Source of the DNA: an uncultured Draconibacterium sp. | GTDB taxonomy: Bacteria > Bacteroidota > Bacteroidia > Bacteroidales > Prolixibacteraceae | Assembly: GCF_963676815.1 (NCBI RefSeq) | Contig: NZ_OY781365.1 | Span: 3,134,501 to 3,198,500 of the forward strand | DNA length: 64,000 bases | Direction of reading: 5' to 3' | Shown: positions 34,098 through 42,491 of the stretch, piece after piece | How positions within the stretch are numbered: the first letter of the stretch is position 1 | How the letters are laid out: the number at the start of each line of letters is the position of its first letter | The notes under the pieces: generated by a model | Database searches by the model: none | The model's input: only the letters and a program-made list of their open reading frames with translations | What the model was told of the DNA's origin: nothing | Program-made: the position numbers and the translations under genes

Positions 34098-35447
34098 TTG
34101 CGTAGTTTGCAAAAGAAACTGGAGCGCCGACTTGGCCTGTTTCCGGTAACTAATATTGTTATTGCCAATATTATTGGTGCCGGTATATTTACAACTACCG
34201 GATACTTAATGGGGTTTCTGCAAAATCCGGGAGTAATGTTGGTGTTGTGGGCAATTGGCGGTTTGGTTGCGTTGTGCGGAGCTCTTTCGTTTGGCGAACT
34301 GGGTGCCGCCTTTCCCGAAGCGGGTGGAGAATATGTATTCATTTCAAAAATATATTCGCCTTTATTAGGTTTTTTAAGTGGCTGGTTATCATTGATTGTA
34401 GGATTTTCGGCACCTATTGCTGCCTCGGCAATAGGCTTTGCAAAATATTTTACCTGGGCATTTCCTCAGTTACAAAACTGGTTAATGCTAAACGAAACGC
34501 TTAGCGTTGACAATTTTAGCAGATGCATTGCAATACTGGTAATATTGGGATTTAGTCTTGTGCACTCGCGCGGAATTGTTTTGGGAGCAAGGGTGCAGAA
34601 TTGGCTTACTTTGTTAAAAATACTTTTGGTTGTTGGGTTAATTTTTGCCGGATTACTGTTAGGCGAAGGAAGTATGCAAAATATAAAACCGGAAAAACCA
34701 TTCCAGTTTTCTTTTGACGGTTGGAAAGCAGTTGGCTTGTCGTTAATGTTTATCATGTTTGCTTACAGCGGCTGGAATTCGGCAACATACATTGGTTCGG
34801 AAATAAAAGAACCGCGCAAAGTAATACCACGTTCGTTGCTTATTTCAACATTGACGGTAACTGTTTTGTACATCCTGCTGAATTTGTTTTTTGTTTATGC
34901 TGTACCCGCATCCGAAATGCGAAATGAACCTGAAATTGGTGGACTTGCAGCCGGTTTTGCATTTGGAGCCACTGCCGAAACAATTATTTCATTGCTAATT
35001 TCTTTTGCACTTTTCTCATCGTTAAGTGCCTTCATAATTCTGGGGCCGCGTGTTTATTACAAAATGGCAAGCGATGGATTATTTTTTAGCAAAATAGCAC
35101 GAATTAGTAAGAAGCATAAAGTGCCCGCTAATGCTATTTTTTTGCAGGCCGGTATTGCTATCATTCTGGTTTTGTCAGGCACTTTCGAGCAGATATTAAC
35201 ATACATGGGATTTTCATTGGGGATATTTCCGATTATTGCTGTGGCCGGTAATATTAAATTACGGCGATCGAATTATTCAGGATTACGTTTGCCGGGCTAT
35301 CCGTATGCCCAGGTATTTTTTATTTTGGTGAGTACTGCCATTTTGGTTCTTGCTTATTTCGAGCGCCCTGTAGAATCGAGCATTGCTGTGTTTACTGCAC
35401 TGTCCGGAATACCGGTGTACTATTGGTTTAAGCGAAGAAAAAACTAA
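34098..35447 (+). CDS. APC family amino acid permease
   Basis: 449 residues with about 12 membrane segments. First segment IVIANIIGAGIFTTTGYLMG carries the G-A-G-I-F substrate-site motif of APC transporters; SFGELGAAFPEAGGEYVFI and FAYSGWNSATYIGSEIKEPRK are also typical (LAT/SLC7-like). The start is TTG at 34098, since no ATG occurs before the first membrane segment. Substrate is probably a neutral or aromatic amino acid, but not determined. Likely co-transcribed with the lipoprotein methyltransferase; its last 4 bases overlap the convergent plsC. Confidence 0.9.
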   Translation: MRSLQKKLERRLGLFPVTNIVIANIIGAGIFTTTGYLMGFLQNPGVMLVLWAIGGLVALCGALSFGELGAAFPEAGGEYVFISKIYSPLLGFLSGWLSLIVGFSAPIAASAIGFAKYFTWAFPQLQNWLMLNETLSVDNFSRCIAILVILGFSLVHSRGIVLGARVQNWLTLLKILLVVGLIFAGLLLGEGSMQNIKPEKPFQFSFDGWKAVGLSLMFIMFAYSGWNSATYIGSEIKEPRKVIPRSLLISTLTVTVLYILLNLFFVYAVPASEMRNEPEIGGLAAGFAFGATAETIISLLISFALFSSLSAFIILGPRVYYKMASDGLFFSKIARISKKHKVPANAIFLQAGIAIILVLSGTFEQILTYMGFSLGIFPIIAVAGNIKLRRSNYSGLRLPGYPYAQVFFILVSTAILVLAYFERPVESSIAVFTALSGIPVYYWFKRRKN

Positions 35448-36190
35448 GCCTTTTGAATTGTCCTAAGCATTAGTTCAATTTGTTTTTTTGTTAGCTGTTG
35501 CAGCTTCTTGTAATCGTTTTCCTGAATGGGTTTTCCATATCGGATTGTAACATGGGTAAATGGTTTTCCCAACTGACGAAAAAAGTGCCCAACAAAAGTG
35601 TCTTTGTCAACCCATGCATCGTTTTCGTCTTTAAAATCAATGGCCATGGGAATAACCGGAATGTTTCCTTCGGCAGCAATTTTAAAACTTCCGTTTTTAA
35701 ATTGCTTTGTTAGTGGCCCTTTATATGTAGTACCTTCCGGAAAGAGAATGACAGGAATTCCACAGCTTATCGATTCTTTTATTTTTTTCATGGTGAGCAG
35801 TAGACTTTTTTGATTTTTTCGGTCAACAAGAATCGAGTTAGTTACGCGGGCACCCAAAGCACCAAATGGCCATTTTGCAATCTCTGCTTTTCCAACCATG
35901 GCAGCCGGCGTGGTTGCAGCTACAACAAAAATATCGATATAACTCCGGTGATTGGGCATTAAAATAAAATTACCCGTCCGGAGAATTTCATTTTTATCCA
36001 CTTTTATTCCACAAACAAAAAGAATACTTCTGCCCCAGGTGCCAATTACCCATTGTTGAAGTCTCCGGCTGAATCCTTTTGTCTTTAACCAAAGCCAACC
36101 TACAACAGTAACATATGCACTAATCAGCACAACAAAAATTAGCCTGATCAGCGCCAAAGGCGAGTATAAAATTATACGAGCGATTTTCAT
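35444..36190 (-). CDS. plsC: 1-acyl-sn-glycerol-3-phosphate acyltransferase (PlsC)
   Basis: 248 residues. An N-terminal membrane segment (IILYSPLALIRLIFVVLISAYV split by charges, about 5-30) precedes the acyltransferase blocks PNHRSYIDIF (NHx4D, about 77-84), LFPEGTTYKGPL (about 150) and VIPMAIDF. It converts lysophosphatidic acid to phosphatidic acid at the inner membrane. Of the three PlsC-superfamily proteins in this window it has the most standard form, with an intact FPEG block. Confidence 0.9.
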   Translation of the reverse strand: MKIARIILYSPLALIRLIFVVLISAYVTVVGWLWLKTKGFSRRLQQWVIGTWGRSILFVCGIKVDKNEILRTGNFILMPNHRSYIDIFVVAATTPAAMVGKAEIAKWPFGALGARVTNSILVDRKNQKSLLLTMKKIKESISCGIPVILFPEGTTYKGPLTKQFKNGSFKIAAEGNIPVIPMAIDFKDENDAWVDKDTFVGHFFRQLGKPFTHVTIRYGKPIQENDYKKLQQLTKKQIELMLRTIQKA

Positions 36191-36287
36191 TAAGCTGATG
36201 TTTCTTGCAAGATTATCGGTAATCGTTTGATTACAAATATGCGAAAAGAAAAATAATGTTTGATAATCGGAATGATACGCCTCATAT

Positions 36288-36317
36288 AAAAAAAGAGAGC
36301 TGAATCAGCTCTCTTTT
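36288..36317 (-). terminator. Terminator downstream of tRNA-Cys
   Basis: Near-perfect inverted repeat AGAGAGCTG / CAGCTCTCT with flanking A/T complementarity, running on the minus strand into seven T (36294-36288). It is 6 bases past the tRNA 3' end. Confidence 0.88.
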
Positions 36318-36322
36318 GAGTG

Positions 36323-36393
36323 AGGTTCCTGGCGGAGTCGAACCGCCGTACACGGTTTTGCAGACCGCTGCCTAGCCACTCGGCCAAGGAACC
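36323..36393 (-). tRNA. tRNA-Cys (anticodon GCA)
   Basis: On the minus strand the acceptor stem GGTTCCT pairs with AGGAACC. The D arm (GCCGAGTGGCTAGGC), anticodon loop CTGCAAA with GCA, and T arm GGCGGTTCGACTCCGCC are all present. The discriminator base is U, the tRNA-Cys identity base. CCA is not encoded. Length 71. Confidence 0.95.
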
Positions 36394-36460
36394 TTGTACG
36401 TTTTCGGACTGCAAAAATATAAAATTTTGCAGTTCTCGCAACACAAAAAATAAAATCGTA

Positions 36461-36631
36461 TTATTTTCTGCGTTTTTGCCAACTGGCATTTACATGTAAA
36501 TCGCTGGCACCTACCTGCCAACCGCTATCCGTTGATTTTGGATTATTTCCCTCGTGTAGTTCACGATTCTTTTCAGTAGAGCATGATTTGCTGCACTTTC
36601 CTTCGTTTAAATTATTCGAGCTGTAAAACAT
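36461..36631 (-). CDS. Possible small protein, 56 residues, upstream of tRNA-Cys
   Basis: An open frame bounded by stops on the minus strand, beginning MFYSSNNLNEGKCSKSCS and ending SDLHVNASWQKRRK. Hydrophilic, basic at the end, with two Cys in a CSKSC pattern. No signal peptide or membrane segment. It lies 68 bases upstream of the tRNA and on the same strand. I recognise no family, and a chance frame is possible; the otherwise empty 360-base region is the main reason to list it. Confidence 0.35.
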   Translation of the reverse strand: MFYSSNNLNEGKCSKSCSTEKNRELHEGNNPKSTDSGWQVGASDLHVNASWQKRRK

Positions 36632-36848
36632 TGGTAAATGGTTGAATTATTTTTTTTTTCGAAAATACGAAAAAGAAGTTCGAATAATTTGATAAATGTC
36701 AGTATTGCGTTGGGGATTAAATATTTAATAACATGGAATTGATTTGCTGTTACTATAAGCCACGAGCTCCTAGCTGCAAGTTATTTCGATTAAAGCAGTA
36801 ACTCTCTTGAAATATTAGTCCAAACGTTCTGTAAAATACAATCACAAT
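36632..36848. other. Intergenic stretch with nothing recognised
   Basis: About 215 AT-rich bases between the small open frame and the folB stop. A poly-T run lies near 36648. No gene, terminator or RNA was seen. Confidence 0.5.
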
Positions 36849-37199
36849 CTAACGTTCCAGCGTCACACTTACGCGTTCGATTTCGCCTCCCATCGGCGGA
36901 TTCATTTTTGAGACTTTAATGCGGGCTTTATTAATTGAAGGGAATCGGTCATAAAGAGTATCTAAAATTCGTTTGCCAACATTTTCTAGCAAGGCCGATT
37001 TAATTTGCATCACCTCTTTTACGGTTTCGTACACAGCCTGATAATTTAGTGCATCATCCAAATTGTCGCTTTGGGCTGCAGCATCGCAACTTGTTTCCAG
37101 TCGCAGGTACACTTCAAAGTTATTCCCAACAATTTGCTCGGCAGCAAAATGCCCGTGATAGGCATAAAATTTCATCCCCTCTATTTCAATTACTCCCAT
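36849..37199 (-). CDS. folB: Dihydroneopterin aldolase FolB
   Basis: 116 residues, normal length. It cleaves dihydroneopterin to 6-hydroxymethyl-dihydropterin in folate synthesis. Family features: IEIEGMKFYAYHGHFAAEQIVGNNFEV at the start, LDDALNYQAVYETVKEVM and VGKRILDTLYDRFP, and the active-site Lys region VSKMNPPMGG. It is divergent from glnS, each with a TAnnTTTG element in the 110-base gap. Confidence 0.93.
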   Translation of the reverse strand: MGVIEIEGMKFYAYHGHFAAEQIVGNNFEVYLRLETSCDAAAQSDNLDDALNYQAVYETVKEVMQIKSALLENVGKRILDTLYDRFPSINKARIKVSKMNPPMGGEIERVSVTLER

Positions 37200-37220
37200 T
37201 TTGAATTAATATTATTGCAA

Positions 37221-37228
37221 CAAAAGTA
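37221..37228 (-). promoter_or_regulatory. -7 promoter element of folB
   Basis: TACTTTTG on the minus strand, exact TAnnTTTG match, 22 bases before the folB ATG. Confidence 0.55.
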
Positions 37229-37269
37229 ATAATTTGAACAGCTGTTAAGTGAACTCACAAATCATTTTT

Positions 37270-37277
37270 TAATTTTG
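37270..37277 (+). promoter_or_regulatory. -7 promoter element of glnS
   Basis: TAATTTTG, exact TAnnTTTG match, 32 bases before the glnS ATG. Confidence 0.55.
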
Positions 37278-37309
37278 TGGTCTTATTCAATAGGGGATAA
37301 TTCAAGAAA

Positions 37310-39013
37310 ATGGCAGAAAAAAATACCAACACAAATGCTGAAGCGCCCAAAAGGGCTAACTTCATCCATGCACAAATCGACGCCGATTTGGCCGCAGGAA
37401 AAAATGATAAACGTGTGCATACACGCTTTCCCCCCGAACCAAATGGTTATTTGCACATTGGTCATGCTAAATCGATCTGTTTAAATTTCGGTCTGGCACA
37501 AAAATATGGCGGTAAAACAAACCTTCGTTTCGACGATACAAATCCATCGAAAGAGGAAACAGAATACGTTGAATCGATTATGGAAGATGTACGCTGGTTG
37601 GGTTTCGACTGGGATGATCGTTTGTATTATGCATCCGACAATTTCCCAAAGTTACATGCTTTTGCCGTGAAGCTGATTGAAGAAGGCAAAGCTTATGTCG
37701 ACGATCAGAATGCAGAAACGATAAGCGAGCAAAAAGGAACGCCGCAAAAACCCGGTACAGAAAGTCCGTTCAGAAATCGGTCGGTTCAAACAAATCTCGA
37801 TCTGTTTGAGCGTATGACAATGGGTGAATTTAACGAGGGCGAAAAAGTACTGCGTGCTAAAATAGATATGGCCTCGCCAAATATGCACATGCGCGATCCG
37901 ATAATATACCGGATAATGAAGGCGGAACATCACCGCACCGGAAACAACTGGTGCGTATATCCGATGTACGATTTTGCCCACGGTCAGTGCGACTATTGGG
38001 AAGGAATTACACATTCCATTTGTACGCTGGAATTTGAGGTACACCGTCCGTTATACGATTGGTTTATTACACAATTGATGGATTCGGATTACCGTCCACG
38101 CCAGATTGAGTTTTCGCGTTTGAACCTTACATACACTGTAATGAGCAAGCGTAAATTGCTCGAATTGGTAAAAGATAATCACGTTCGTGGTTGGGACGAT
38201 CCGCGGATGCCTACAATTTCGGGTTTGCGCCGAAGAGGTTATACCCCGGAATCGATACGTAATTTCTCGGATAAAATTGGCGTAACAAAAGTGGACGGAA
38301 TGACCGATGTGTCGTTGCTGGAGTTTAGTGTGCGAGATCATCTGAATAAAATTGCTCAGCGTGTAATGGGCGTGCTCGATCCGTTAAAGGTGGTTATTAC
38401 CAATTATCCCGAGGATAAAGAAGAAATATTAAGCGCGGTAAACAACCCTGAAGATGAGGCGATGGGACGCCGTGATGTACCATTCTCGCGCGAGGTTTAC
38501 ATCGAACAAAGCGACTTTATGGAAGATCCACCACGCAAGTTCTTCCGTTTGGGACCCGGTCGCGAAGTTCGTTTGCGTTACGGTTACCTGATAAAATGTA
38601 ACGAGGTGATAAAAGATGAGAATGGTAAAATTGTTGAGCTACATTGTACCTACGATCCTGAGTCAAAAGGAGGAAAATCTTCTGATGGCCGAAAAGTAAA
38701 AGGAGTGGTACATTGGGTATCGGCAAAACATGCTGTTAAATCAGAAGTTCGCTTGTACGATCGTTTGTTTACCGATGAAGAACCGGATGCACACAAGGAT
38801 GTCGATTTTAAAGAGTTTATGAATCCTGAGTCGTTAAAAGTGCTGGATAACTGTTACCTGGAGCCATTTGTAAAAACAGCCAAACCACTCGATCATTTTC
38901 AGTTTGAGCGGATGGGCTATTTTAACCTGGATCCGGACTCAACGCCTGAACTGCCGGTGTTTAACCGAACAGTTCCACTGCGCGATTCGTGGGCTAAGAA
39001 ACAAAAGAAATAG
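37310..39013 (+). CDS. glnS: Glutaminyl-tRNA synthetase
   Basis: 567 residues, normal length. Class I synthetase charging tRNA-Gln. The HIGH motif is in [15 protein letters not shown] (about 49-52) and the KMSKS-type loop is VMSKRKL (about 277). [12 protein letters not shown] and [20 protein letters not shown] are characteristic of GlnRS rather than GluRS. The anticodon-binding beta barrels occupy the C-terminal 220 residues. Presence of GlnRS means this organism need not rely on the GatCAB route for Gln-tRNA. Own promoter and terminator. Confidence 0.97.
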   Translation: MAEKNTNTNAEAPKRANFIHAQIDADLAAGKNDKRVHTRFPPEPNGYLHIGHAKSICLNFGLAQKYGGKTNLRFDDTNPSKEETEYVESIMEDVRWLGFDWDDRLYYASDNFPKLHAFAVKLIEEGKAYVDDQNAETISEQKGTPQKPGTESPFRNRSVQTNLDLFERMTMGEFNEGEKVLRAKIDMASPNMHMRDPIIYRIMKAEHHRTGNNWCVYPMYDFAHGQCDYWEGITHSICTLEFEVHRPLYDWFITQLMDSDYRPRQIEFSRLNLTYTVMSKRKLLELVKDNHVRGWDDPRMPTISGLRRRGYTPESIRNFSDKIGVTKVDGMTDVSLLEFSVRDHLNKIAQRVMGVLDPLKVVITNYPEDKEEILSAVNNPEDEAMGRRDVPFSREVYIEQSDFMEDPPRKFFRLGPGREVRLRYGYLIKCNEVIKDENGKIVELHCTYDPESKGGKSSDGRKVKGVVHWVSAKHAVKSEVRLYDRLFTDEEPDAHKDVDFKEFMNPESLKVLDNCYLEPFVKTAKPLDHFQFERMGYFNLDPDSTPELPVFNRTVPLRDSWAKKQKK

Positions 39014-39021
39014 AATATCAG

Positions 39022-39055
39022 AAGGTTGTTTTCAAGTTGGGAACAACCTTTTTTT
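39022..39055 (+). terminator. Terminator of glnS
   Basis: Stem AAGGTTGTT (39022-39030) / AACAACCTT (39042-39050), 11-base loop, followed by TTTTT. Confidence 0.9.
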
Positions 39056-39221
39056 ATGCACTAATTCTTGTGTTTTGGCGGTATAATCATCCTTTTATCG
39101 TGGTTCCCGTTAATACCAACATTTGCCCATTTACCGATTGATAACCTTTGTTAACCGAATGTAAACTGTTCGGCAATGGTGCAATTTTTACATTTGAATC
39201 GTAAATAGCAAAAACAGCATC

Positions 39222-39611
39222 ATGGAAAAAATGCCACAGGAGAAGACACACCAAAAGGAAAATTCGAAAGAAGTTTTAGCACTAGTATTAATAGGGATAG
39301 GATTAGTGTGGATACTAAAACAAACCGGTTTCTTTTTTAAGTTTCCGTTTTTAAACTTTCATCAAATTTTTAGTCCTATTACAAATGTCTTTCATGGTGT
39401 TGGGCATTTATTCTTTTCATGGCCTGTAATTTTAATCATTATTGGAGTAATATTACTTGCCGGAAAACGAAGAGGAGGATTGGTTTTACTCATTATTGGA
39501 GGCGTATTTTTATTGCCGAAATTGTTTTTTATTTCAGGAGCGGCAATTGTATTTTTGTTCCCAATCCTGTTAATTGCTTTGGGAATTGGATTAATAGCGC
39601 GTTTGTTTTAG
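39222..39611 (+). CDS. Small LiaF-TM/DUF5668-like membrane protein
   Basis: 129 residues: hydrophilic start (about 1-18), then four hydrophobic segments (VLALVLIGIGLVWIL; LFFSWPVILIIIGVILLAG; GGLVLLIIGGVFLLP; AIVFLFPILLIALGIGLI). The repeating I-G-x-x-L-L pattern matches the transmembrane region of LiaF-type proteins. It lacks the extracytoplasmic C-terminal domain of the next gene. Probably the first gene of a four-gene module ending in a LytTR two-component system; role in envelope-stress sensing is inferred from context. Confidence 0.78.
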   Translation: MEKMPQEKTHQKENSKEVLALVLIGIGLVWILKQTGFFFKFPFLNFHQIFSPITNVFHGVGHLFFSWPVILIIIGVILLAGKRRGGLVLLIIGGVFLLPKLFFISGAAIVFLFPILLIALGIGLIARLF

Positions 39612-39700
39612 CGTGCTTTAAACAAAAGAGAGAAAATCGCTAATAATTGGACAGTGTTTAGGGGATAATCAATATTTTTAGGACAGTTAAAACTTTTATC

Positions 39701-40423
39701 ATGGAAAATAAACCGGAGAATACAAACAGAAGAGCCTTTCTTGGCTTGTTTCTAATTGTGGTAGGTGCGTTGTGGATTTTTGAGCGCCTCGATCTTATTC
39801 CGTCGTTTTGGAACGATATTCTGATTTCGTGGCAAATGTTACTAATCGGGATCGGCGTTTTTTCCATTATCGGAGGAAACAAAACTACCGGTACAATACT
39901 GATTGTAATAGGCGGATTCTTTTTAATTCCTGAGGTCGCACATATTCCTTATGAATTAAGACGAATTGGCTGGCCGGCACTAATTATTGGAATTGGTGTG
40001 GCTATCCTGGTAACGCACTCGGGCAAACGAAGTGCAATAGAGACACCGAATTTTGAATCGGGCGAGCAAAAAGGAATTGATTATTTTGATGATTTTGTAA
40101 TTTTCGGTGGCCGCGAGGTATATGTAAACTCAAATAAATTTATCGGCGGCAAAACCACTTCTGTTTTTGGCGGAACCGAATACGATTTGCGTCAGGCCAA
40201 ACTATCGGCTAACGGAGCAGTAATCGATACCCTGGCTTTATTTGGTGGATGTGGTTTTAAAGTACCACCCGACTGGACAGTGAAAAATGAAGTAACTGCT
40301 ATTTTTGGAGGTTATACCGATAAGCGAGGAAATTCGCTAAATCAAATTGTTCCCGATCCTTCAAAAACACTCGTGATAAAAGGTTTTGCAGCATTTGGCG
40401 GCGTAGAGATTAAATACCTGTAA
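39701..40423 (+). CDS. LiaF-like membrane protein
   Basis: 240 residues. Four membrane segments in the first 105 residues (FLGLFLIVVGALWIF; MLLIGIGVFSIIGG; TILIVIGGFFLIP; WPALIIGIGVAILV) precede a beta-repeat domain (about 125-240) with repeated F-G-G motifs: VIFGGREVYVNS, SVFGGTEYDLRQA, ALFGGCGFKVPP, AIFGGYTDKRG and AAFGGVEIKYL. This is the LiaF C-terminal fold. In Firmicutes LiaF inhibits the LiaSR cell-envelope stress system. Here it sits directly upstream (1-base gap) of a LytS-type kinase, so a similar inhibitor or sensor role is inferred. Confidence 0.85.
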   Translation: MENKPENTNRRAFLGLFLIVVGALWIFERLDLIPSFWNDILISWQMLLIGIGVFSIIGGNKTTGTILIVIGGFFLIPEVAHIPYELRRIGWPALIIGIGVAILVTHSGKRSAIETPNFESGEQKGIDYFDDFVIFGGREVYVNSNKFIGGKTTSVFGGTEYDLRQAKLSANGAVIDTLALFGGCGFKVPPDWTVKNEVTAIFGGYTDKRGNSLNQIVPDPSKTLVIKGFAAFGGVEIKYL

Positions 40424-40424
40424 A

Positions 40425-41474
40425 ATGGATTTTAGACATCCCTTTATAAAAACTCCTCGACTGGCAATTTCATACATTGCGTTTTGGCTGATTTTGGCTG
40501 CAGTAATGGTTTTGGTGGTTGTATCGGTTGGCGAAAGTGATTTTGTTACCGCCATGACCGACCGCTTTGCCTTCATTATACTTTTTGGATTTTTAGGAGT
40601 TGCCATTTGGTATGTCATCAAATTCAGTACACTTGAAGATAACAGTGTCGGACGTGTAATACTGGCCCATGTTATTGCAGCCACAATAATCGTTTTAATT
40701 TGGTTGTATATTGGTACTGTAATCACAAAACTGATTAACCCGGGGCAACTGCAGGAAGATCATAATTACTTGTTTACCGGACTTTATAACGGATATTTAC
40801 TTTATACTTTTAATGTTGTATTCTTTTACGCCGTAAATTATTACCTGGCTTTTAAAGAGAAAACCAAGAACGAAACAAAACTAAAAGCATTGGTAAAAGA
40901 GGCGGAGCTTCACGCCTTGAAATCGCAAATCAATCCACACTTTTTGTTTAACAGTTTAAACAGCATTTCGTCGCTAACCATGACCGATCCGGCAAAAGCA
41001 CAGGAAATGGTAATTAACCTCTCGCAGTTAATGCGGTATTCGTTAAAACACGACCAAAGCGAAAAAGTAACTGTTAAACAAGAAATTGAGAATAATAAAC
41101 TTTATCTGAAGATTGAAAAAGTGCGTTTCGGTAAAAAGCTAAATCCTGTGTTTGCCATTGAAGACAATTGTGCAAAGGCCGAAATCCCGAATATGATTCT
41201 TCAGCCACTTTATGAAAATGCCATAAAATATGGTGTTTACGAAGCCACCGAAACAATTGATGTAATTACACACTGCACTTGTGATAATGATAAGCTGGTA
41301 GTAACCATAAGCAATACCTACGATAAAGATGTACTCAGCAAAAAAGGCGAAGGAATTGGCTTGCGTAATATCCGCGATCGTTTACAGGTGATATACGGAA
41401 ACCCTCATTTGTTAAAAATTGAAGATAACCAAAACGAATTTACCGTAACTTTAACCATTCCTCAAAATTTGTAA
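40425..41474 (+). CDS. LytS/YpdA-type sensor histidine kinase
   Basis: 349 residues. Four membrane segments in about 1-140, then the His_kinase domain: LKSQINPHFLFNSLNSISSL (phospho-acceptor His about 169) and an HATPase region with MILQPLYENAIKYGVYE and GEGIGLRNIRDRLQVIYGN. It phosphorylates the LytTR regulator encoded 3 bases downstream. There is no extracytoplasmic sensor domain of any size, so input may come through the LiaF-like partner in the membrane. Confidence 0.92.
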   Translation: MDFRHPFIKTPRLAISYIAFWLILAAVMVLVVVSVGESDFVTAMTDRFAFIILFGFLGVAIWYVIKFSTLEDNSVGRVILAHVIAATIIVLIWLYIGTVITKLINPGQLQEDHNYLFTGLYNGYLLYTFNVVFFYAVNYYLAFKEKTKNETKLKALVKEAELHALKSQINPHFLFNSLNSISSLTMTDPAKAQEMVINLSQLMRYSLKHDQSEKVTVKQEIENNKLYLKIEKVRFGKKLNPVFAIEDNCAKAEIPNMILQPLYENAIKYGVYEATETIDVITHCTCDNDKLVVTISNTYDKDVLSKKGEGIGLRNIRDRLQVIYGNPHLLKIEDNQNEFTVTLTIPQNL

Positions 41475-41477
41475 ACC

Positions 41478-42227
41478 ATGACTGAAAAATTGCGCACTAT
41501 TATAGTTGAAGATGAAGAACTGGCTCGTAACCTGATGAAGTCTTTTTTGGCCGATAACGAAGCTATTGAACTGATTGCCGAATGCGAAAATGGTTTTGAA
41601 GGTGTAAAACAAATCAACGAGCAGAAACCAGACCTGGTTTTTCTTGATATTCAAATGCCAAAAATTACAGGTTTTGAACTGTTGGAGTTACTCGAACACA
41701 AACCACAGATAATATTTGCAACGGCATACGATCAGTATGCACTTAAAGCATTCGATTATAATGCTGCCGATTACTTGCTGAAACCCTATTCGAAAGATCG
41801 TTTGGATGAAGCAATTCAGAAAGTGCTGGAGCGTATCCAGACCGAAGGAAAAGAGTCGGATGTAGCTGAAAAAGTGAGCGATTTTCCTAAAGAAGAATAC
41901 CTTGATCGAATTGTGGTAAAAGACCGTCATAAAATACATATTGCACCCGTTGACGCTGTGCGTTACATCGAATCGATGGATGATTATGTAATGATTTACA
42001 CTACCGAAGGCCGCTGGATGAAACAAAAAACCATGAAGTATTTCGAGAATGCTTTGAACCCGAAAAACTTTGTGCGCATTCACCGCAGCTACATTGTAAA
42101 GGTTGACGAGATCGAGGAAATTCAGCAATACGAAAAGGAATCGTACATTGTTATTCTACACGACAAAACAAAATTAAAAGTCAGCAAAACCGGTTATAAG
42201 AATTTGAAGGGAGTGCTGAATTTTTAG
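41478..42227 (+). CDS. LytTR-family response regulator
   Basis: 249 residues. Receiver domain about 5-120: IIVEDEELARNLM (acidic pair), phosphorylated Asp in LVFLDIQMPKITG (about 57), ATAYDQYALKAFDYNAADYLLKPYS. LytTR DNA-binding domain about 140-249: DRHKIHIAPVDAVRYIESMDDYV, FVRIHRSYIVKVDEI and KLKVSKTGYKNLKGVL. It is the partner of the adjacent kinase. No terminator is clear after it. Confidence 0.94.
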   Translation: MTEKLRTIIVEDEELARNLMKSFLADNEAIELIAECENGFEGVKQINEQKPDLVFLDIQMPKITGFELLELLEHKPQIIFATAYDQYALKAFDYNAADYLLKPYSKDRLDEAIQKVLERIQTEGKESDVAEKVSDFPKEEYLDRIVVKDRHKIHIAPVDAVRYIESMDDYVMIYTTEGRWMKQKTMKYFENALNPKNFVRIHRSYIVKVDEIEEIQQYEKESYIVILHDKTKLKVSKTGYKNLKGVLNF

Positions 42228-42357
42228 GAGTTTTTTTACTTAGAAAACAGTCTTCCTTTGCCCTCCTACATTTTTTTCATTAAGAAATAAAAAGGCGTGC
42301 CTCCTTTTAAACAGACGCCCTGTTGGTATTGTGACATAAATCTTTTTTCACATAGCA

Positions 42358-42365
42358 TATATTTG
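42358..42365 (+). promoter_or_regulatory. -7 promoter element upstream of the VPS10/BNR-repeat gene
   Basis: TATATTTG, exact TAnnTTTG match, 127 bases before the ATG at 42492, so a long leader would be implied. Confidence 0.4.
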
Positions 42366-42491
42366 TTATTTTCAGCTCATTAAAACTAAACCTTTGGGTA
42401 TTGCATAAATGTCCCCATTTAAAATGACATTTTACGTAATAATCACCCGGCATTTCATACTGATGATATCGAAAATTCAAATATTTATTCT

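Noticed and set aside
36190..36489. 99-residue open frame on the minus strand
   Set aside because: It runs through the tRNA-Cys gene and its terminator, so it is a chance frame.
42285..42321. GGCGT...ACGCC inverted repeat upstream of the VPS10/BNR gene
   Set aside because: The stem is only 5-6 bp around a long loop with no T tract, so neither a terminator nor a riboswitch can be supported.
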